Of a stretch of DNA of 64,000 bases, positions 18,750-27,591 are shown piece by piece (position 1 is the stretch's first letter; every line of letters begins with the position of its first letter). This stretch comes from Pseudomonas chlororaphis subsp. piscium (GTDB lineage: Bacteria; Pseudomonadota; Gammaproteobacteria; Pseudomonadales; Pseudomonadaceae), in the NCBI RefSeq assembly GCF_003850345.1, contig NZ_CP027707.1:4092001-4156000 (forward strand), given 5' to 3'. Position numbers and translations under genes: made by a program. Below the pieces are notes generated by a model. The model saw only the letters and a program-made list of their open reading frames with translations. It ran no database searches and was not told the DNA's origin.

Positions 18750-19862
18750 ATGGAACTGCTCAACGCCAGCAAACTGCTTGCGGCCTATACCCAGGGCCTG
18801 GCGCCCGATGGCCGCGAATCCCTGGTGGTGGTGGCCAAAGGCACGTTCAACCTGCCCCTGGACGGCCGCGCGGCCAGCCTCGCCGAGACCCAGCAACCGC
18901 TACTGATGGCCGACACCTTCCTCGGCGAGCCCGGCCTCAGCGCCCCGCTGCAGGAAATGGACTTCGCCCCGGTCAAGCCATGCTGCGATGTCTTGATACG
19001 CGGCAAGGCCTACGCGCCAGGCGGGCGCCCCGTGACGCAGCTGACCGCGGGCATTCGCGTCGGGCGGATGAGCAAGGCTTTTTCCGTCCTCGGTCCACGG
19101 CAATGGCAATCGGGGCTGTTGGGCGTTTCTCCCGGCTTGCCGCAGCCGTTTACCGAGCAGGACATCTCCTACGCCCGGGCGTTTGGCGGCAGCCATCCGA
19201 TCGCCAACGACCCCCAATTGCGTCACTGCTACCTGGACAATCCGATCGGGTGCGGCTGGTACCCGCGCAGCGCCGACAGTGCCGACATCGTCGGCATGCC
19301 GATGCCGAGCACCGAGGAGTTGGGCAAACCGATCGACAGTCCCTCCGGCGACTTCCGCCCCATGGCCCTCGGCCCCATCGGCCGTGGCTGGCCGCAACGC
19401 GCCCGCTTCGCCGGCACCTACGACGATGCCTGGCTGGCCGACTGTTTTCCCTTTCTGCCGGCGGATTTCGACCACCGCTACTTTCAGGCGGCCCCCGGCG
19501 ATCAGCAGACCCACTACCTGCGCGGTGGCGAGGATGTGCTGTTGCTCAACCTCACGCCCCAGGAGCGCGCGGGCTTTCGCATCCCCGAAATGGAGGTGCC
19601 GGTGACCTTCTTTCTGAAAAAAGGCGGCCATGAAACCGTGCAGGCGGTGATCGACACCCTGCTGATCGACACCGACACGCAACGCGTCGAGATCACCTGG
19701 CGCACCAGTCGCCCGCTCAAGCGCAACCTGTTCGAAATCGCCCAGGTGCTGGTGGGCAGCATGTCCACGGGCTGGTGGCGCGCCCGCGAACTGGGCAAGG
19801 ATTACTACCCATCGCTGTCGGCACTGGTTAAAGCCAAACACGCGCCCGAGGAGCCCCACTGA
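18750..19862 (+). CDS. DUF2169 T6SS accessory protein
   Basis: This 370-residue protein is a DUF2169 member, a family known to help load PAAR-like effectors onto VgrG. Family features include KLLAAYTQGLAPDGRESLVVVAKGTFNLP at the start, DVLIRGKAYAPGG, ISYARAFGG and FFLKKGG near residue 290. It overlaps the next gene by one base (stop/start TGATG). The order DUF6484-DUF2169-thiolase-like-PAAR matches the vgrG1b island. Its exact role is inferred from the family. Confidence 0.85.
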   Translation: MELLNASKLLAAYTQGLAPDGRESLVVVAKGTFNLPLDGRAASLAETQQPLLMADTFLGEPGLSAPLQEMDFAPVKPCCDVLIRGKAYAPGGRPVTQLTAGIRVGRMSKAFSVLGPRQWQSGLLGVSPGLPQPFTEQDISYARAFGGSHPIANDPQLRHCYLDNPIGCGWYPRSADSADIVGMPMPSTEELGKPIDSPSGDFRPMALGPIGRGWPQRARFAGTYDDAWLADCFPFLPADFDHRYFQAAPGDQQTHYLRGGEDVLLLNLTPQERAGFRIPEMEVPVTFFLKKGGHETVQAVIDTLLIDTDTQRVEITWRTSRPLKRNLFEIAQVLVGSMSTGWWRARELGKDYYPSLSALVKAKHAPEEPH

Positions 19863-20899
19863 TGGCCGCACTCTGCATCATCGGCTCCGGCATGGTCAGC
19901 GCCGTCGGCCTCAGCGCCCCCGCGAGCTGCGCGGCGATCCGTTGCGCTATCGATAACTTCCAGGAGACCCGCTTTATCGACCGCGGCGGCGAATGGCTGA
20001 TCGCTGCCAGCGTGCCCCTGGAACAGCCCTGGCGCGGGCGCAGCAAGCTGATCAAAATGGCCGCCCGCGCCATCGCCGAGGCGATGCAAAACACGTCGGG
20101 CCTCGACCCGGAGAAAACCCCGCTGCTGCTCGGGGTGGCGGAGGCCGACCGCCCCGGCCGTCTCGACGGCCTGGACCTCAGCCTGCTGCACGACATTGAG
20201 CGTGAACTGGGCGTGCGTTTTCATGGCAGCTCCAATGTCATTGCCCGTGGCCGGGTCAGCGGCGCAGTCGCCCTGCTCAATGCGCGCAAACTGATTTATG
20301 AGCAAGGCCATCGCCACGTGCTGATCGCCGGCGTCGACTCCTTCCTCAGCGGCCCGACCCTGGCCGCCTTCGAAGAGCGCGAACGCCTGCTCACCAGCCA
20401 GAACTCCAACGGCTTTATCCCCGGCGAAGGCGCCGCCGCCGTGGTGCTGGCCGCCCCTGTTGCCAGCGAAGAGCCGCAATTGGCCTGCATCGGCCTGGGG
20501 TTCGGCGTGGAGAAGGCTACGGTGGAGGCCGAAGACATTCCTCTGCGCGCCGAAGGTCTGACCCAGGCCGTGCGCGCAGCCCTGAGCGAAGCCGGCTGCG
20601 GGCTGGAGCTGATGGATTATCGGCTCACCGACATCTCCGGCGAGCAGTACTACTTCAAGGAAGCCTCCCTGGCCCTGAGCCGCACCCTGCGGGTGCGCAA
20701 GGAATTCTTCCACCTCTGGCACCCCGCCGACTGCATCGGCGAAGTCGGCGCCGCCATCGGCCCGGCCATGCTCGCCGTGGCCCTGGCCGCCAGCCGCAAG
20801 GGCTATGGCGAAGGCCCGAATATCTTCTGCCACCTCGGCAACGACGCCGGGCAACGCGCCGCCGCGCTGCTCAGTTATCAGACTGTGAGGGTTGCGTGA
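19862..20899 (+). CDS. Thiolase/ketosynthase-fold protein, probably non-catalytic
   Basis: The 345-residue protein aligns by eye with beta-ketoacyl-ACP synthases: RVSGAVALLNARKLIYEQGHRHVLIAGVDS corresponds to the active-site helix region, and NGFIPGEGAAAVVLA to the D/NGFxxGEGA segment. The catalytic Cys of KAS enzymes appears to be replaced (RVSG where CTSG is expected), and the usual GHxxGA histidine reads GEVGA. It is therefore probably a binding or adaptor protein rather than an enzyme. Homologues sit in the same place in the P. aeruginosa vgrG1b island (PA0098). Confidence 0.78.
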   Translation: MAALCIIGSGMVSAVGLSAPASCAAIRCAIDNFQETRFIDRGGEWLIAASVPLEQPWRGRSKLIKMAARAIAEAMQNTSGLDPEKTPLLLGVAEADRPGRLDGLDLSLLHDIERELGVRFHGSSNVIARGRVSGAVALLNARKLIYEQGHRHVLIAGVDSFLSGPTLAAFEERERLLTSQNSNGFIPGEGAAAVVLAAPVASEEPQLACIGLGFGVEKATVEAEDIPLRAEGLTQAVRAALSEAGCGLELMDYRLTDISGEQYYFKEASLALSRTLRVRKEFFHLWHPADCIGEVGAAIGPAMLAVALAASRKGYGEGPNIFCHLGNDAGQRAAALLSYQTVRVA

Positions 20900-21885
20900 T
20901 GGCGAATGAGGTCTACGCCAACAATATGGAAGTCTCCTGCAAGGCGGCGGCAGGGAAATCCATCGCCTGTTTCCCCGATGTCTGCTTTACCCCGCCTCAG
21001 GCGCCGCCGACTCCGACAGGGGTGCCCATTCCCTACCCCAATACGGGTATGGCGAAGGACACCACCAATGGCACGCGTACAGTAAAAATTACCGGAAAAG
21101 AGGTGATGCTTAAGGACAAGAGTTACTTCAAGACCAGTTACGGGGATGAGGCTGGCAATGCGCCGAAGAAGGGGGTCATCACTAACAAAATTAAGGGAAG
21201 GGTTTACTTTACTTCCTGGTCGATGGATGTGAAGTTCGAAGGAAAAAATGTTGTGCGGAACATGGATCTGACCACACACAATCATGGTTCGAATCCTGGT
21301 AATACTCCGCCCACGTCGTATTCGGACGGCATGGTAGTACCCAAAAACGATCCGAACTGCAAAGAACTTCAAAAAAACATGTCAGATGAGCATAACAACC
21401 TTCCAAAGTCCATAAACTTAATACATGTAGGAGATGGTCCAGGCAAGCCTTCCACCTTGGCTGTTGCTGACATTCAGGAAAGCAATAAAGGGCACAGTGG
21501 AGTAAGTGCTAGCAAAGTTATTGCGTCGAGAAAAGCAAAATGGGGTGGAAAATATGCAAACTATGCGAAAGGAATAAAACGAGGTCAAGCCAGTAATGTC
21601 AGGCGATGTGGGGATGGGGAACCTTTCGTATACAACGACAAACCCCCTCGTCCGGTGCAGGGGCACGCAGAAGCCAAAATAATTGAGGCATGGTTTAAAA
21701 AATCCGGAAGCAATCCCGAGGGGGTGTTGTTGATTAATGTATCTCGTCCCTGCTGTGCGGACTGTGCACGCCTAATTAGATGGGTTAACTGTGGAAAGAA
21801 TGGGGCACCAAATTGTCACAAAATCAAGGTATGTGAAAATCATCAGGACAACGAGTCCTTGGAGAGACTGAGGTGTGAAAAATGA
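20899..21885 (+). CDS. PAAR-like (DUF4150) T6SS effector with C-terminal deaminase-fold toxin
   Basis: The 328-residue protein has an N-terminal DUF4150/PAAR-like tip (about residues 1-145: MANEVYANNMEVSCKAAAGKSIACFPDVCFTPPQAPPTPTGVPIPYPNTG begins it, split over 50 residues). The C-terminal part (about 160-328) carries GHAEAKIIEAWF with His256 and Glu258, and RPCCADCARLI with Cys286 and Cys289. This HAE plus CxxC arrangement is the zinc and proton-shuttle signature of cytidine-deaminase-fold toxins. ATG at 20899 overlaps the previous stop by one base; the frame upstream begins with a GTG. Base composition turns AT-rich after about 21330, typical of a swapped toxin tip. Substrate (DNA, RNA or nucleotide) cannot be told from sequence. 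Confidence 0.82.
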   Translation: MANEVYANNMEVSCKAAAGKSIACFPDVCFTPPQAPPTPTGVPIPYPNTGMAKDTTNGTRTVKITGKEVMLKDKSYFKTSYGDEAGNAPKKGVITNKIKGRVYFTSWSMDVKFEGKNVVRNMDLTTHNHGSNPGNTPPTSYSDGMVVPKNDPNCKELQKNMSDEHNNLPKSINLIHVGDGPGKPSTLAVADIQESNKGHSGVSASKVIASRKAKWGGKYANYAKGIKRGQASNVRRCGDGEPFVYNDKPPRPVQGHAEAKIIEAWFKKSGSNPEGVLLINVSRPCCADCARLIRWVNCGKNGAPNCHKIKVCENHQDNESLERLRCEK

Positions 21886-22529
21886 CTTATAAACTACCAG
21901 AATACATCCCGACTGACCTCATCAACGTGCCCGCAACATACTCATGGAGTGACTGGGATCCATATGAGGAATTTGCAGATATTGATCCCATAACTGAGAC
22001 ATCTCTTTCTCAAATTTCCGACAGAGCCATCACTGCATATTGTATTGGTTGTAGTGAGTGGGTGGTGGCCCGCCTGCAGTCCTTACATGAGAGCTCCCAA
22101 CCTTTTTTATACCTTGAGGCTCTGTGGGTTTTTGAAATGACGGATGATAAATTTTGGCTACCCGAAGAGCTGGATCAAATTGAGTGGCCGGGAAATATCT
22201 TGGGAGCTATAGGGCTTTCTCTGACGACCGTCTTAAACTCTGTTTATGGTGTTGAGGACGAGACTTCTGTAAGTGACGGTACGTTGGCAGAGTTGCTTCC
22301 TCTGCACGTGCTTCCTCGTCAAGATGAGTTCTTGGTATGGAGAGGAGAGGTTCTTGATAGGCTGACCAAACTTTATCCGAGAAAGCGATCGGCAGATTGG
22401 GGGGAACCTATTCCAAGAGAGGCGCTTGATCCGCGGATTCCTCTTGGGCAGCTTGATCCAAAGGAATCAATCAGAAGATTTTTAGATGTCTCCGATCTAC
22501 AAAGCAACCCTTACATTCTCCCCATATAA
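21882..22529 (+). CDS. Probable immunity protein for the deaminase toxin
   Basis: This 215-residue protein overlaps the toxin gene by ATGA and has no signal peptide or membrane segment, as expected for protection against a cytoplasmic deaminase. It is acidic and Trp-rich at the start (YSWSDWDPYEEFADIDP). I recognise no family. The AT-rich composition matches the toxin tip and differs sharply from the GC-rich genes on either side, so the two were probably acquired together. Confidence 0.75.
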   Translation: MTYKLPEYIPTDLINVPATYSWSDWDPYEEFADIDPITETSLSQISDRAITAYCIGCSEWVVARLQSLHESSQPFLYLEALWVFEMTDDKFWLPEELDQIEWPGNILGAIGLSLTTVLNSVYGVEDETSVSDGTLAELLPLHVLPRQDEFLVWRGEVLDRLTKLYPRKRSADWGEPIPREALDPRIPLGQLDPKESIRRFLDVSDLQSNPYILPI

Positions 22530-22559
22530 ACATTATCTAATGAAATCTGAAAACCAAGC

Positions 22560-23825
22560 ATGACCGGGTCCACAGTACTACTCATTGTTCACCAACACGC
22601 CGAAGAAGCCGGCTTCCTAGCCGTCCTGCGCGATTATGCCGTAAGTGCACCGCATTACAATCTGGACGACCTAAGCAAACTGGACGACCGTCTCGAAGCT
22701 CATCTCGATGGCTTGCGGATCGCAGCCCCTAGTGGCCTGGAAACCCTGCTGATGCGGCTCGGCCCGCACGCCATCGGCGAGATGTTCGCCAGTGCGGTGC
22801 TGGCCTTCGAGTCGGGTAATGCTGAGGTATTGTCGCGGCTCAGCGAGCATCTGCGGGGAGCCTTGGAAACGGAGCGCGGCTATCTGATGGCCTTGGGTTG
22901 GCTCGACTGGGAGCGGGTATCGCCCTGGATCGACCGCCTGCTCGCCTCCCCCGAGCCCCTGTTCCGCCGCATCGGCCTGGCCGCCTGTGGCATGCACCGC
23001 CACGACCCAGGCCCCGCCCTGCTGGCCGGACTGTCCCATGCCGACCCCGGCGTGCTGGCGCGGGCCGCTCGTACTGCCGGCGAGCTGCGCCGTCGTGACC
23101 TGATGCCGGCGATTCGTGCCCACCGCCAGCATCAGGAGGCAGCCCCACGCTTCTGGGCCAACTGGGCCACCGCGCAGATGGGTGACGAGGAAGCTTTGGA
23201 GCCGCTGCGCCAGTTCGCCGAGCGACCGGGCGAGTTCCAGTACCGCGCGCTCTGCGTATTGCTGGCCTGGCAAAAGCGCGAGCGCAGCATCGCCTGGATC
23301 CGCCGGTTGATGCAGAACCCCGAGCAGCGGCGTATCGGCATCCAGGCTGTTGGGCTGCTGGGTGATCCGGTCAGTGTGCCCTGGCTGATACAGCAGATGA
23401 GCGACCTGCCGCATGCCCGCGTCGCTGGCGAGGCCTTCAGCCTGATGACTGGCGCCGACCTGGCGCTGCTCGATCTGGAATTGCAGGACCTGCCGGATTT
23501 CGATGCCGGCCCGAACGACGACCCTGAGGATGCCAATGTCGTCATGGACCCCGATGAGAACCTGCCCTGGCCCGACCCGCCGTTGATCGCAGCCTGGTGG
23601 CAAGCCCATGGCGGCGACTTCCAGGCGGGCGTGGGTTATGTGCTGGGGCTGCAACAGAGCGAAAGCAGTTATCGGCAAGCGCTTATCCGCGGCCAGCAAC
23701 ACCAGCGTATCGCCGCGGCATGCGGCATCGCTCGCTTGCGGCCGAGCGAAGTGCTTTTCCCCACCAGCGCCCCCGCCTGGCGGCAAAAGGCATTATTGGG
23801 AGAGCCTGCGGGGTTCGGGCGCTGA
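22560..23825 (+). CDS. TIGR02270-family HEAT-repeat protein
   Basis: The 421-residue protein matches TIGR02270, a HEAT/Armadillo-like family linked to T6SS loci. The helical repeats (about residues 60-310) include ERGYLMALGWLDWERVSPWIDRLL, RRIGLAACGMHRHDPG, GVLARAARTAGELRRRDL and RRIGIQAVGLLGDPVSVPWL. It closes the island, as PA0101 does after Tse7/Tsi7. Its function is unknown; a scaffold or chaperone role is inferred. GC-rich composition returns here, showing that only the toxin/immunity part was exchanged. Confidence 0.8.
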   Translation: MTGSTVLLIVHQHAEEAGFLAVLRDYAVSAPHYNLDDLSKLDDRLEAHLDGLRIAAPSGLETLLMRLGPHAIGEMFASAVLAFESGNAEVLSRLSEHLRGALETERGYLMALGWLDWERVSPWIDRLLASPEPLFRRIGLAACGMHRHDPGPALLAGLSHADPGVLARAARTAGELRRRDLMPAIRAHRQHQEAAPRFWANWATAQMGDEEALEPLRQFAERPGEFQYRALCVLLAWQKRERSIAWIRRLMQNPEQRRIGIQAVGLLGDPVSVPWLIQQMSDLPHARVAGEAFSLMTGADLALLDLELQDLPDFDAGPNDDPEDANVVMDPDENLPWPDPPLIAAWWQAHGGDFQAGVGYVLGLQQSESSYRQALIRGQQHQRIAAACGIARLRPSEVLFPTSAPAWRQKALLGEPAGFGR

Positions 23826-23888
23826 GCCGGCAACCGCCTGGATGGCACCGGGCTCCCCCCGCTAACGCCAGCGCATGCTCCCCACGCC

Positions 23889-24794
23889 TTATCGCGCGAC
23901 CGACGCCACGCCGCGATTCAGCTGTTCGCGCAGAAACTCGATAAACACCTGCACCGGTCGCGAACCCTGGCGGTGCTGCGGGTAGACCGCCGACAAGGCC
24001 AGGGGCGCGGGCTCGAAGTCGTCCAGCAGCGACACCAGTCGCCCGTCCTTGAGCGCCGCCTCGACGATAAAGGTCGGCAGGTAAGTGATGCCCATGCCGG
24101 CGATGGCCGCGTCCTTGAGCAATTCACCGTTGTTGACCCGCATCCTGCCGGTGACGTTGACCAGCAAGGGCTTGTTGCCCTGCCCTTCGAAACGCCACTG
24201 CACCTGGCGACCATGGCCGTAAGGCAGGCAGTCATGGCCTTGCAGCTCCTCGGGCCTGAGCGGGGTGCCGCGCTCGGCCAGGTAGGCCGGGCTGGCGCAA
24301 TACACCCGCTGGATCGAGGCGATGCGCCGGGCGATCAGTGTCGAGTCTTCCAGCACGCCGATGCGCAAGGCCAGGTCGTAGCCCTCGCCGAGCAGGTCCA
24401 CCGAGCGGTCGCTGAGATCGACCTCGACCGTGACGTCGCGATAGCGCCGCAGGAACAGCGGCAACAGCTCCCCCAAATGGGCCATGGCGAACGACAGCGG
24501 CGCGCTCAGGCGAATGGTGCCCCGGGGCTCGACGGTCTGGCCGGCGATGCCCTGCTCCACCTGCTCGACTTCGCTGAGCAGGCGCAGGGCCGACTCGTAG
24601 TAGCTCTGCCCCAGGGGCGTCACGTCCAGGCGCCGGGTCGAGCGATTGAGCAGGCGCACGCCCAGGCGTTCTTCCAGTTGCATCAGGCGCCGGCTGACGA
24701 ACTGCTTGGACAGGCCCAACTGATCCGCCGCCGCGGTGAAACTGCCGGAGTCCATGACCTGGCAAAAAATACGCATGTCTTCGAACGGGTTCAT
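23889..24794 (-). CDS. LysR-family transcriptional regulator
   Basis: The 301-residue protein has the LysR winged helix at residues 1-60 (MNPFEDMRIFCQVMDSGSFTAAADQLGLSKQFVSRRLMQLEERLGVRLLNR, in sections) and a substrate-binding domain after about residue 90. It resembles the CrgA/PP2551-like group. The start is at 24794 rather than the longer frame at 24851, because MNPFEDM is the usual family start. It reads in the same direction as the ycaC operon but is separated from it by a terminator. Its targets are unknown. Confidence 0.92.
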   Translation of the reverse strand: MNPFEDMRIFCQVMDSGSFTAAADQLGLSKQFVSRRLMQLEERLGVRLLNRSTRRLDVTPLGQSYYESALRLLSEVEQVEQGIAGQTVEPRGTIRLSAPLSFAMAHLGELLPLFLRRYRDVTVEVDLSDRSVDLLGEGYDLALRIGVLEDSTLIARRIASIQRVYCASPAYLAERGTPLRPEELQGHDCLPYGHGRQVQWRFEGQGNKPLLVNVTGRMRVNNGELLKDAAIAGMGITYLPTFIVEAALKDGRLVSLLDDFEPAPLALSAVYPQHRQGSRPVQVFIEFLREQLNRGVASVAR

Positions 24795-24872
24795 TGTCAC
24801 TCTCTGGTTGACAGCTGAACGCTTTATAGCGGCTTTCTGGCTCTCCGGCACCTCATCAGTCCGTGTCCAGGC

Positions 24873-24906
24873 AAAAAAAATGCCCGCGCGATGGCGGGCA
24901 TTTTTT
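24873..24906. terminator. Bidirectional Rho-independent terminator
   Basis: A perfect stem of TGCCCGC and GCGGGCA with a GCGATG loop is flanked by A8 on the left and T6 on the right, so it works on both strands. It terminates the leftward ycaC operon ahead of the LysR gene. Confidence 0.92.
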
Positions 24907-24928
24907 CAGCTCAGCGATGACGCGAGGC

Positions 24929-25555
24929 TTATTTGGCAGTGAATGCCGAGTAGCTGTTCATCAGGTTGCGGTAGTTCGGGATACGCTGCGACAGCAGGTT
25001 GGCCAGGCCTTCCATATCGTTGCGCCAGTCGCGCTGCAGCTCACACGCCACGGAGAACCAGTTGACCAGTTGCGCGCCGGCGGCGGCCATGCGGGCCCAG
25101 GCGGCCTGCTGCACCACTTCGTTGAAGGTACCGGAAGCGTCGGTCACGACGAACACGTCAAAACCTTCTTCCAGTGCGCACAGGGTCGGGAACGCCACGC
25201 AGACATCGGTCACCACGCCGGCGATGATCAGTTGCTTGCGGCCGGTGGCCTTGATCGCCTTGACGAAGTCTTCGTTGTCCCAGGCATTGATCTGGCCTGG
25301 ACGAGCGATGTAGGGCGCGTCCGGGAACATCTGTTTCAGCTCGGGTACCAGTGGGCCGTTCGGGCCGGATTCGAAGCTGGTGGTGAGGATGGTCGGCAGT
25401 TTGAAGAACTTGGCGCAGTCGGCCAGGGCCAGCACGTTGTTCTTGAACTCGTTCGGCGAGAAATCCTGGACCAGCGAGATCAGGCCGGTCTGATGGTCGA
25501 CCAGCAGGACAACGGCGTCATTAATGTCCAGACGTTTGTAGGGTACGTTGCTCAT
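24929..25555 (-). CDS. ycaC: YcaC-type isochorismatase-fold hydrolase
   Basis: The 208-residue protein closely resembles E. coli YcaC: DAVVLLVDHQTGLISLV with Asp20, LPTILTTSFESGPNGPLVPEL, then IIAGVVTDVCVAFP with the nucleophilic Cys119. The fold is the cysteine-hydrolase fold; YcaC forms octamers and its natural substrate is not known. It is the last gene of the doxX-monooxygenase-amidohydrolase-ycaC operon and ends at a strong terminator. A paralogue lies at 54368-55012. Confidence 0.92.
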   Translation of the reverse strand: MSNVPYKRLDINDAVVLLVDHQTGLISLVQDFSPNEFKNNVLALADCAKFFKLPTILTTSFESGPNGPLVPELKQMFPDAPYIARPGQINAWDNEDFVKAIKATGRKQLIIAGVVTDVCVAFPTLCALEEGFDVFVVTDASGTFNEVVQQAAWARMAAAGAQLVNWFSVACELQRDWRNDMEGLANLLSQRIPNYRNLMNSYSAFTAK

Positions 25556-25623
25556 GTGAAACTCCTGGGTGGGTGGATGTCGCTATGGGTGCCGGCCGCT
25601 GCGGCCGGCACTGTTGTTGATCG

Positions 25624-27591
25624 TCAGAAGGCAAAGCACGAGCAGCCGAAGGCGCCCCAGAAACCCTGGAAGTCGCTGACCGGCACATTCGACAGGCGCG
25701 CCCGCTCGTGGCTATGGGAGTGCACCGCGCACGGGCCGCTGCATTGGTGCACCTGGGCCACCAGCGGCGAGGTCGGGCGCCAGTGCCCCGGCACCTTGAC
25801 CACCGGCGACCAGTCCGGCAGCACCGGGACCATGGGCGGCGAGAGCTTGGAGAAGTCGCCGGCGGCGTACACCACCTTGCCGTCGACCACCGTCAGCACC
25901 GACTCGATCCACTTGATGGCTTCTTCCTCGACGCTGAAGAAGTCCGCGGACAGGGCCGCCAGGTCCGCCAGCTGGCCGACCTTGATCTGGCCCTTCTTGC
26001 CCTGCTCCGAGGAGAACCAGGCGCTGCCGTGGGTGAACAGTTCCAGCGCGGTCTGCCGCGGCAGGCCTTCGGCGTGCAGCTCCATACCGCCCACGGTCTT
26101 GCCGCTGACCATCCAGTACAGCGAGGTCCAGGGGTTATAGCTGGAGACCCGGGTGGCATCGGTGCCGGCGCCTACTGGCACGCCTTCGGCCAGCATGCGC
26201 TTGATCGGCGGGGTCTGTTCGGCGGCCTTGGCGCCGTAGCGGTCGACAAAGTATTCGCCCTGGAACGCCATGCGATCCTGGATCGCGATGCCGCCACCGA
26301 GGGCGCGAACCCGCTCGATATTTTTCGGCGTGATGGTTTCGGCGTGGTCGAAGAACCACGGCAGGCCGTTGAAGGGAATGTCGCGGTTGACCTTCTCGAA
26401 CACGTCGAGCATGCGCGAGATCGACTCGTCGTAGGTGGCATGCAGGCGGAACGGCCAGCGCTGCTCCACCAGATGGCGCACCACCGGCTCCAGTTCCTGC
26501 TCCATGGTCTGCGGCAGGTCCGGGCGTGGTTCGAGGAAGTCCTCGAAGTCCGCCGCGGAGAACACCAGCATTTCCCCGGCACCGTTGTGGCGCAGGAAGT
26601 CGTCGCCCTGGTGCAGCTTGACGCTGCCGGTCCAGTTCTTGAAGTCGGTGAGTTCTTCCTTGGGCTTCTGGGTGAACAGGTTGTAGGCGATGCGCACCGT
26701 CAACTGCTGCTCCCGGGCCAGTTGCTCGATCACCGCGTAGTCGTCCGGGTAGTTCTGGAAACCGCCACCGGCGTCGATGGCGCTGGTCAGGCCCAGGCGA
26801 TTGAGTTCGCGCATGAACTGGCGGGTCGAGTTGACCTGGTATTCCAGGGGCAGCTTGGGCCCCTTGGCCAGGGTCGAATAGAGAATCATCGCGTTGGGCC
26901 GGGCCACCAGCATGCCGGTGGGTTCGCCGTTGCTGTCGCGGACAATCTCGCCGCCCGGCGGGTTCGGTGTGTTGCGGGTGTAGCCGGCAACACGCAGGGC
27001 CGCGCGGTTGAGCAAGGCGCGGTCATACAGGTGCAGAACGAACACCGGAGTGTCCGGCGCCGCCTGGTTAAGTTCTTCCAGGGTCGGCATGCGTTTTTCG
27101 GCGAACTGGAATTCGTTCCAGCCGCCCACCACCCGCACCCACTGCGGGGTCGGCGTGCGGTCGGCCTGGTCCTTGAGCATGCGCAACGCGTCGGCCAGCG
27201 AGGGCACGCCTTCCCAACGCAGTTCCAGGTTGTAGTTCAGGCCGCCGCGGATCAGGTGCAGGTGCGAGTCGTTGAGGCCGGGAATCACCGTGCGGCCCTT
27301 GAGGTCGATGACCTGGGTGCCGCTGCCGCGCAAGGCCATGGCCTCGGCATCGGTGCCCACCGCGACGAAGCGCCCCTGGCTGATGGCGACCGCGCTGGCG
27401 CGGGGCTTCTCGCGGTCGACGGTATGGAATTGACCATTGAACAGAATCAGATCGGCGTTCATCGGATGTCCTTCTGAATGGGAAGAGGCAAGGGACAGCC
27501 GCGGCCAGAAAGCCGCCGCGGCGCTGAGCAAGGATCCCGCGGCGAGCAATTGGCGGCGCAGCGGATCGGTCGGGTCGTCGTTATTGGCCAT
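25624..27591 (-). CDS. Amidohydrolase (YtcJ-like) with Tat-type signal
   Basis: The 655-residue protein is a metal-dependent amidohydrolase of the YtcJ-like group. The metal site HxH is at His110 and His112 (GLNDSHLHLIRGG), and GTDATRVSSYNPWTSLYW near residue 480 provides the late Asp region. The N-terminus has a twin Arg (PLRRQLLAAG) followed by a hydrophobic stretch, suggesting Tat export. An internal ATG at 27462 (MNADLILFNGQ) also has a good ribosome site and would give a cytoplasmic form. The C-terminus is unusual: Cys/His-rich and ending WGAFGCSCFAF. It overlaps the upstream gene by 11 bases. Substrate unknown. Confidence 0.85.
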   Translation of the reverse strand: MANNDDPTDPLRRQLLAAGSLLSAAAAFWPRLSLASSHSEGHPMNADLILFNGQFHTVDREKPRASAVAISQGRFVAVGTDAEAMALRGSGTQVIDLKGRTVIPGLNDSHLHLIRGGLNYNLELRWEGVPSLADALRMLKDQADRTPTPQWVRVVGGWNEFQFAEKRMPTLEELNQAAPDTPVFVLHLYDRALLNRAALRVAGYTRNTPNPPGGEIVRDSNGEPTGMLVARPNAMILYSTLAKGPKLPLEYQVNSTRQFMRELNRLGLTSAIDAGGGFQNYPDDYAVIEQLAREQQLTVRIAYNLFTQKPKEELTDFKNWTGSVKLHQGDDFLRHNGAGEMLVFSAADFEDFLEPRPDLPQTMEQELEPVVRHLVEQRWPFRLHATYDESISRMLDVFEKVNRDIPFNGLPWFFDHAETITPKNIERVRALGGGIAIQDRMAFQGEYFVDRYGAKAAEQTPPIKRMLAEGVPVGAGTDATRVSSYNPWTSLYWMVSGKTVGGMELHAEGLPRQTALELFTHGSAWFSSEQGKKGQIKVGQLADLAALSADFFSVEEEAIKWIESVLTVVDGKVVYAAGDFSKLSPPMVPVLPDWSPVVKVPGHWRPTSPLVAQVHQCSGPCAVHSHSHERARLSNVPVSDFQGFWGAFGCSCFAF

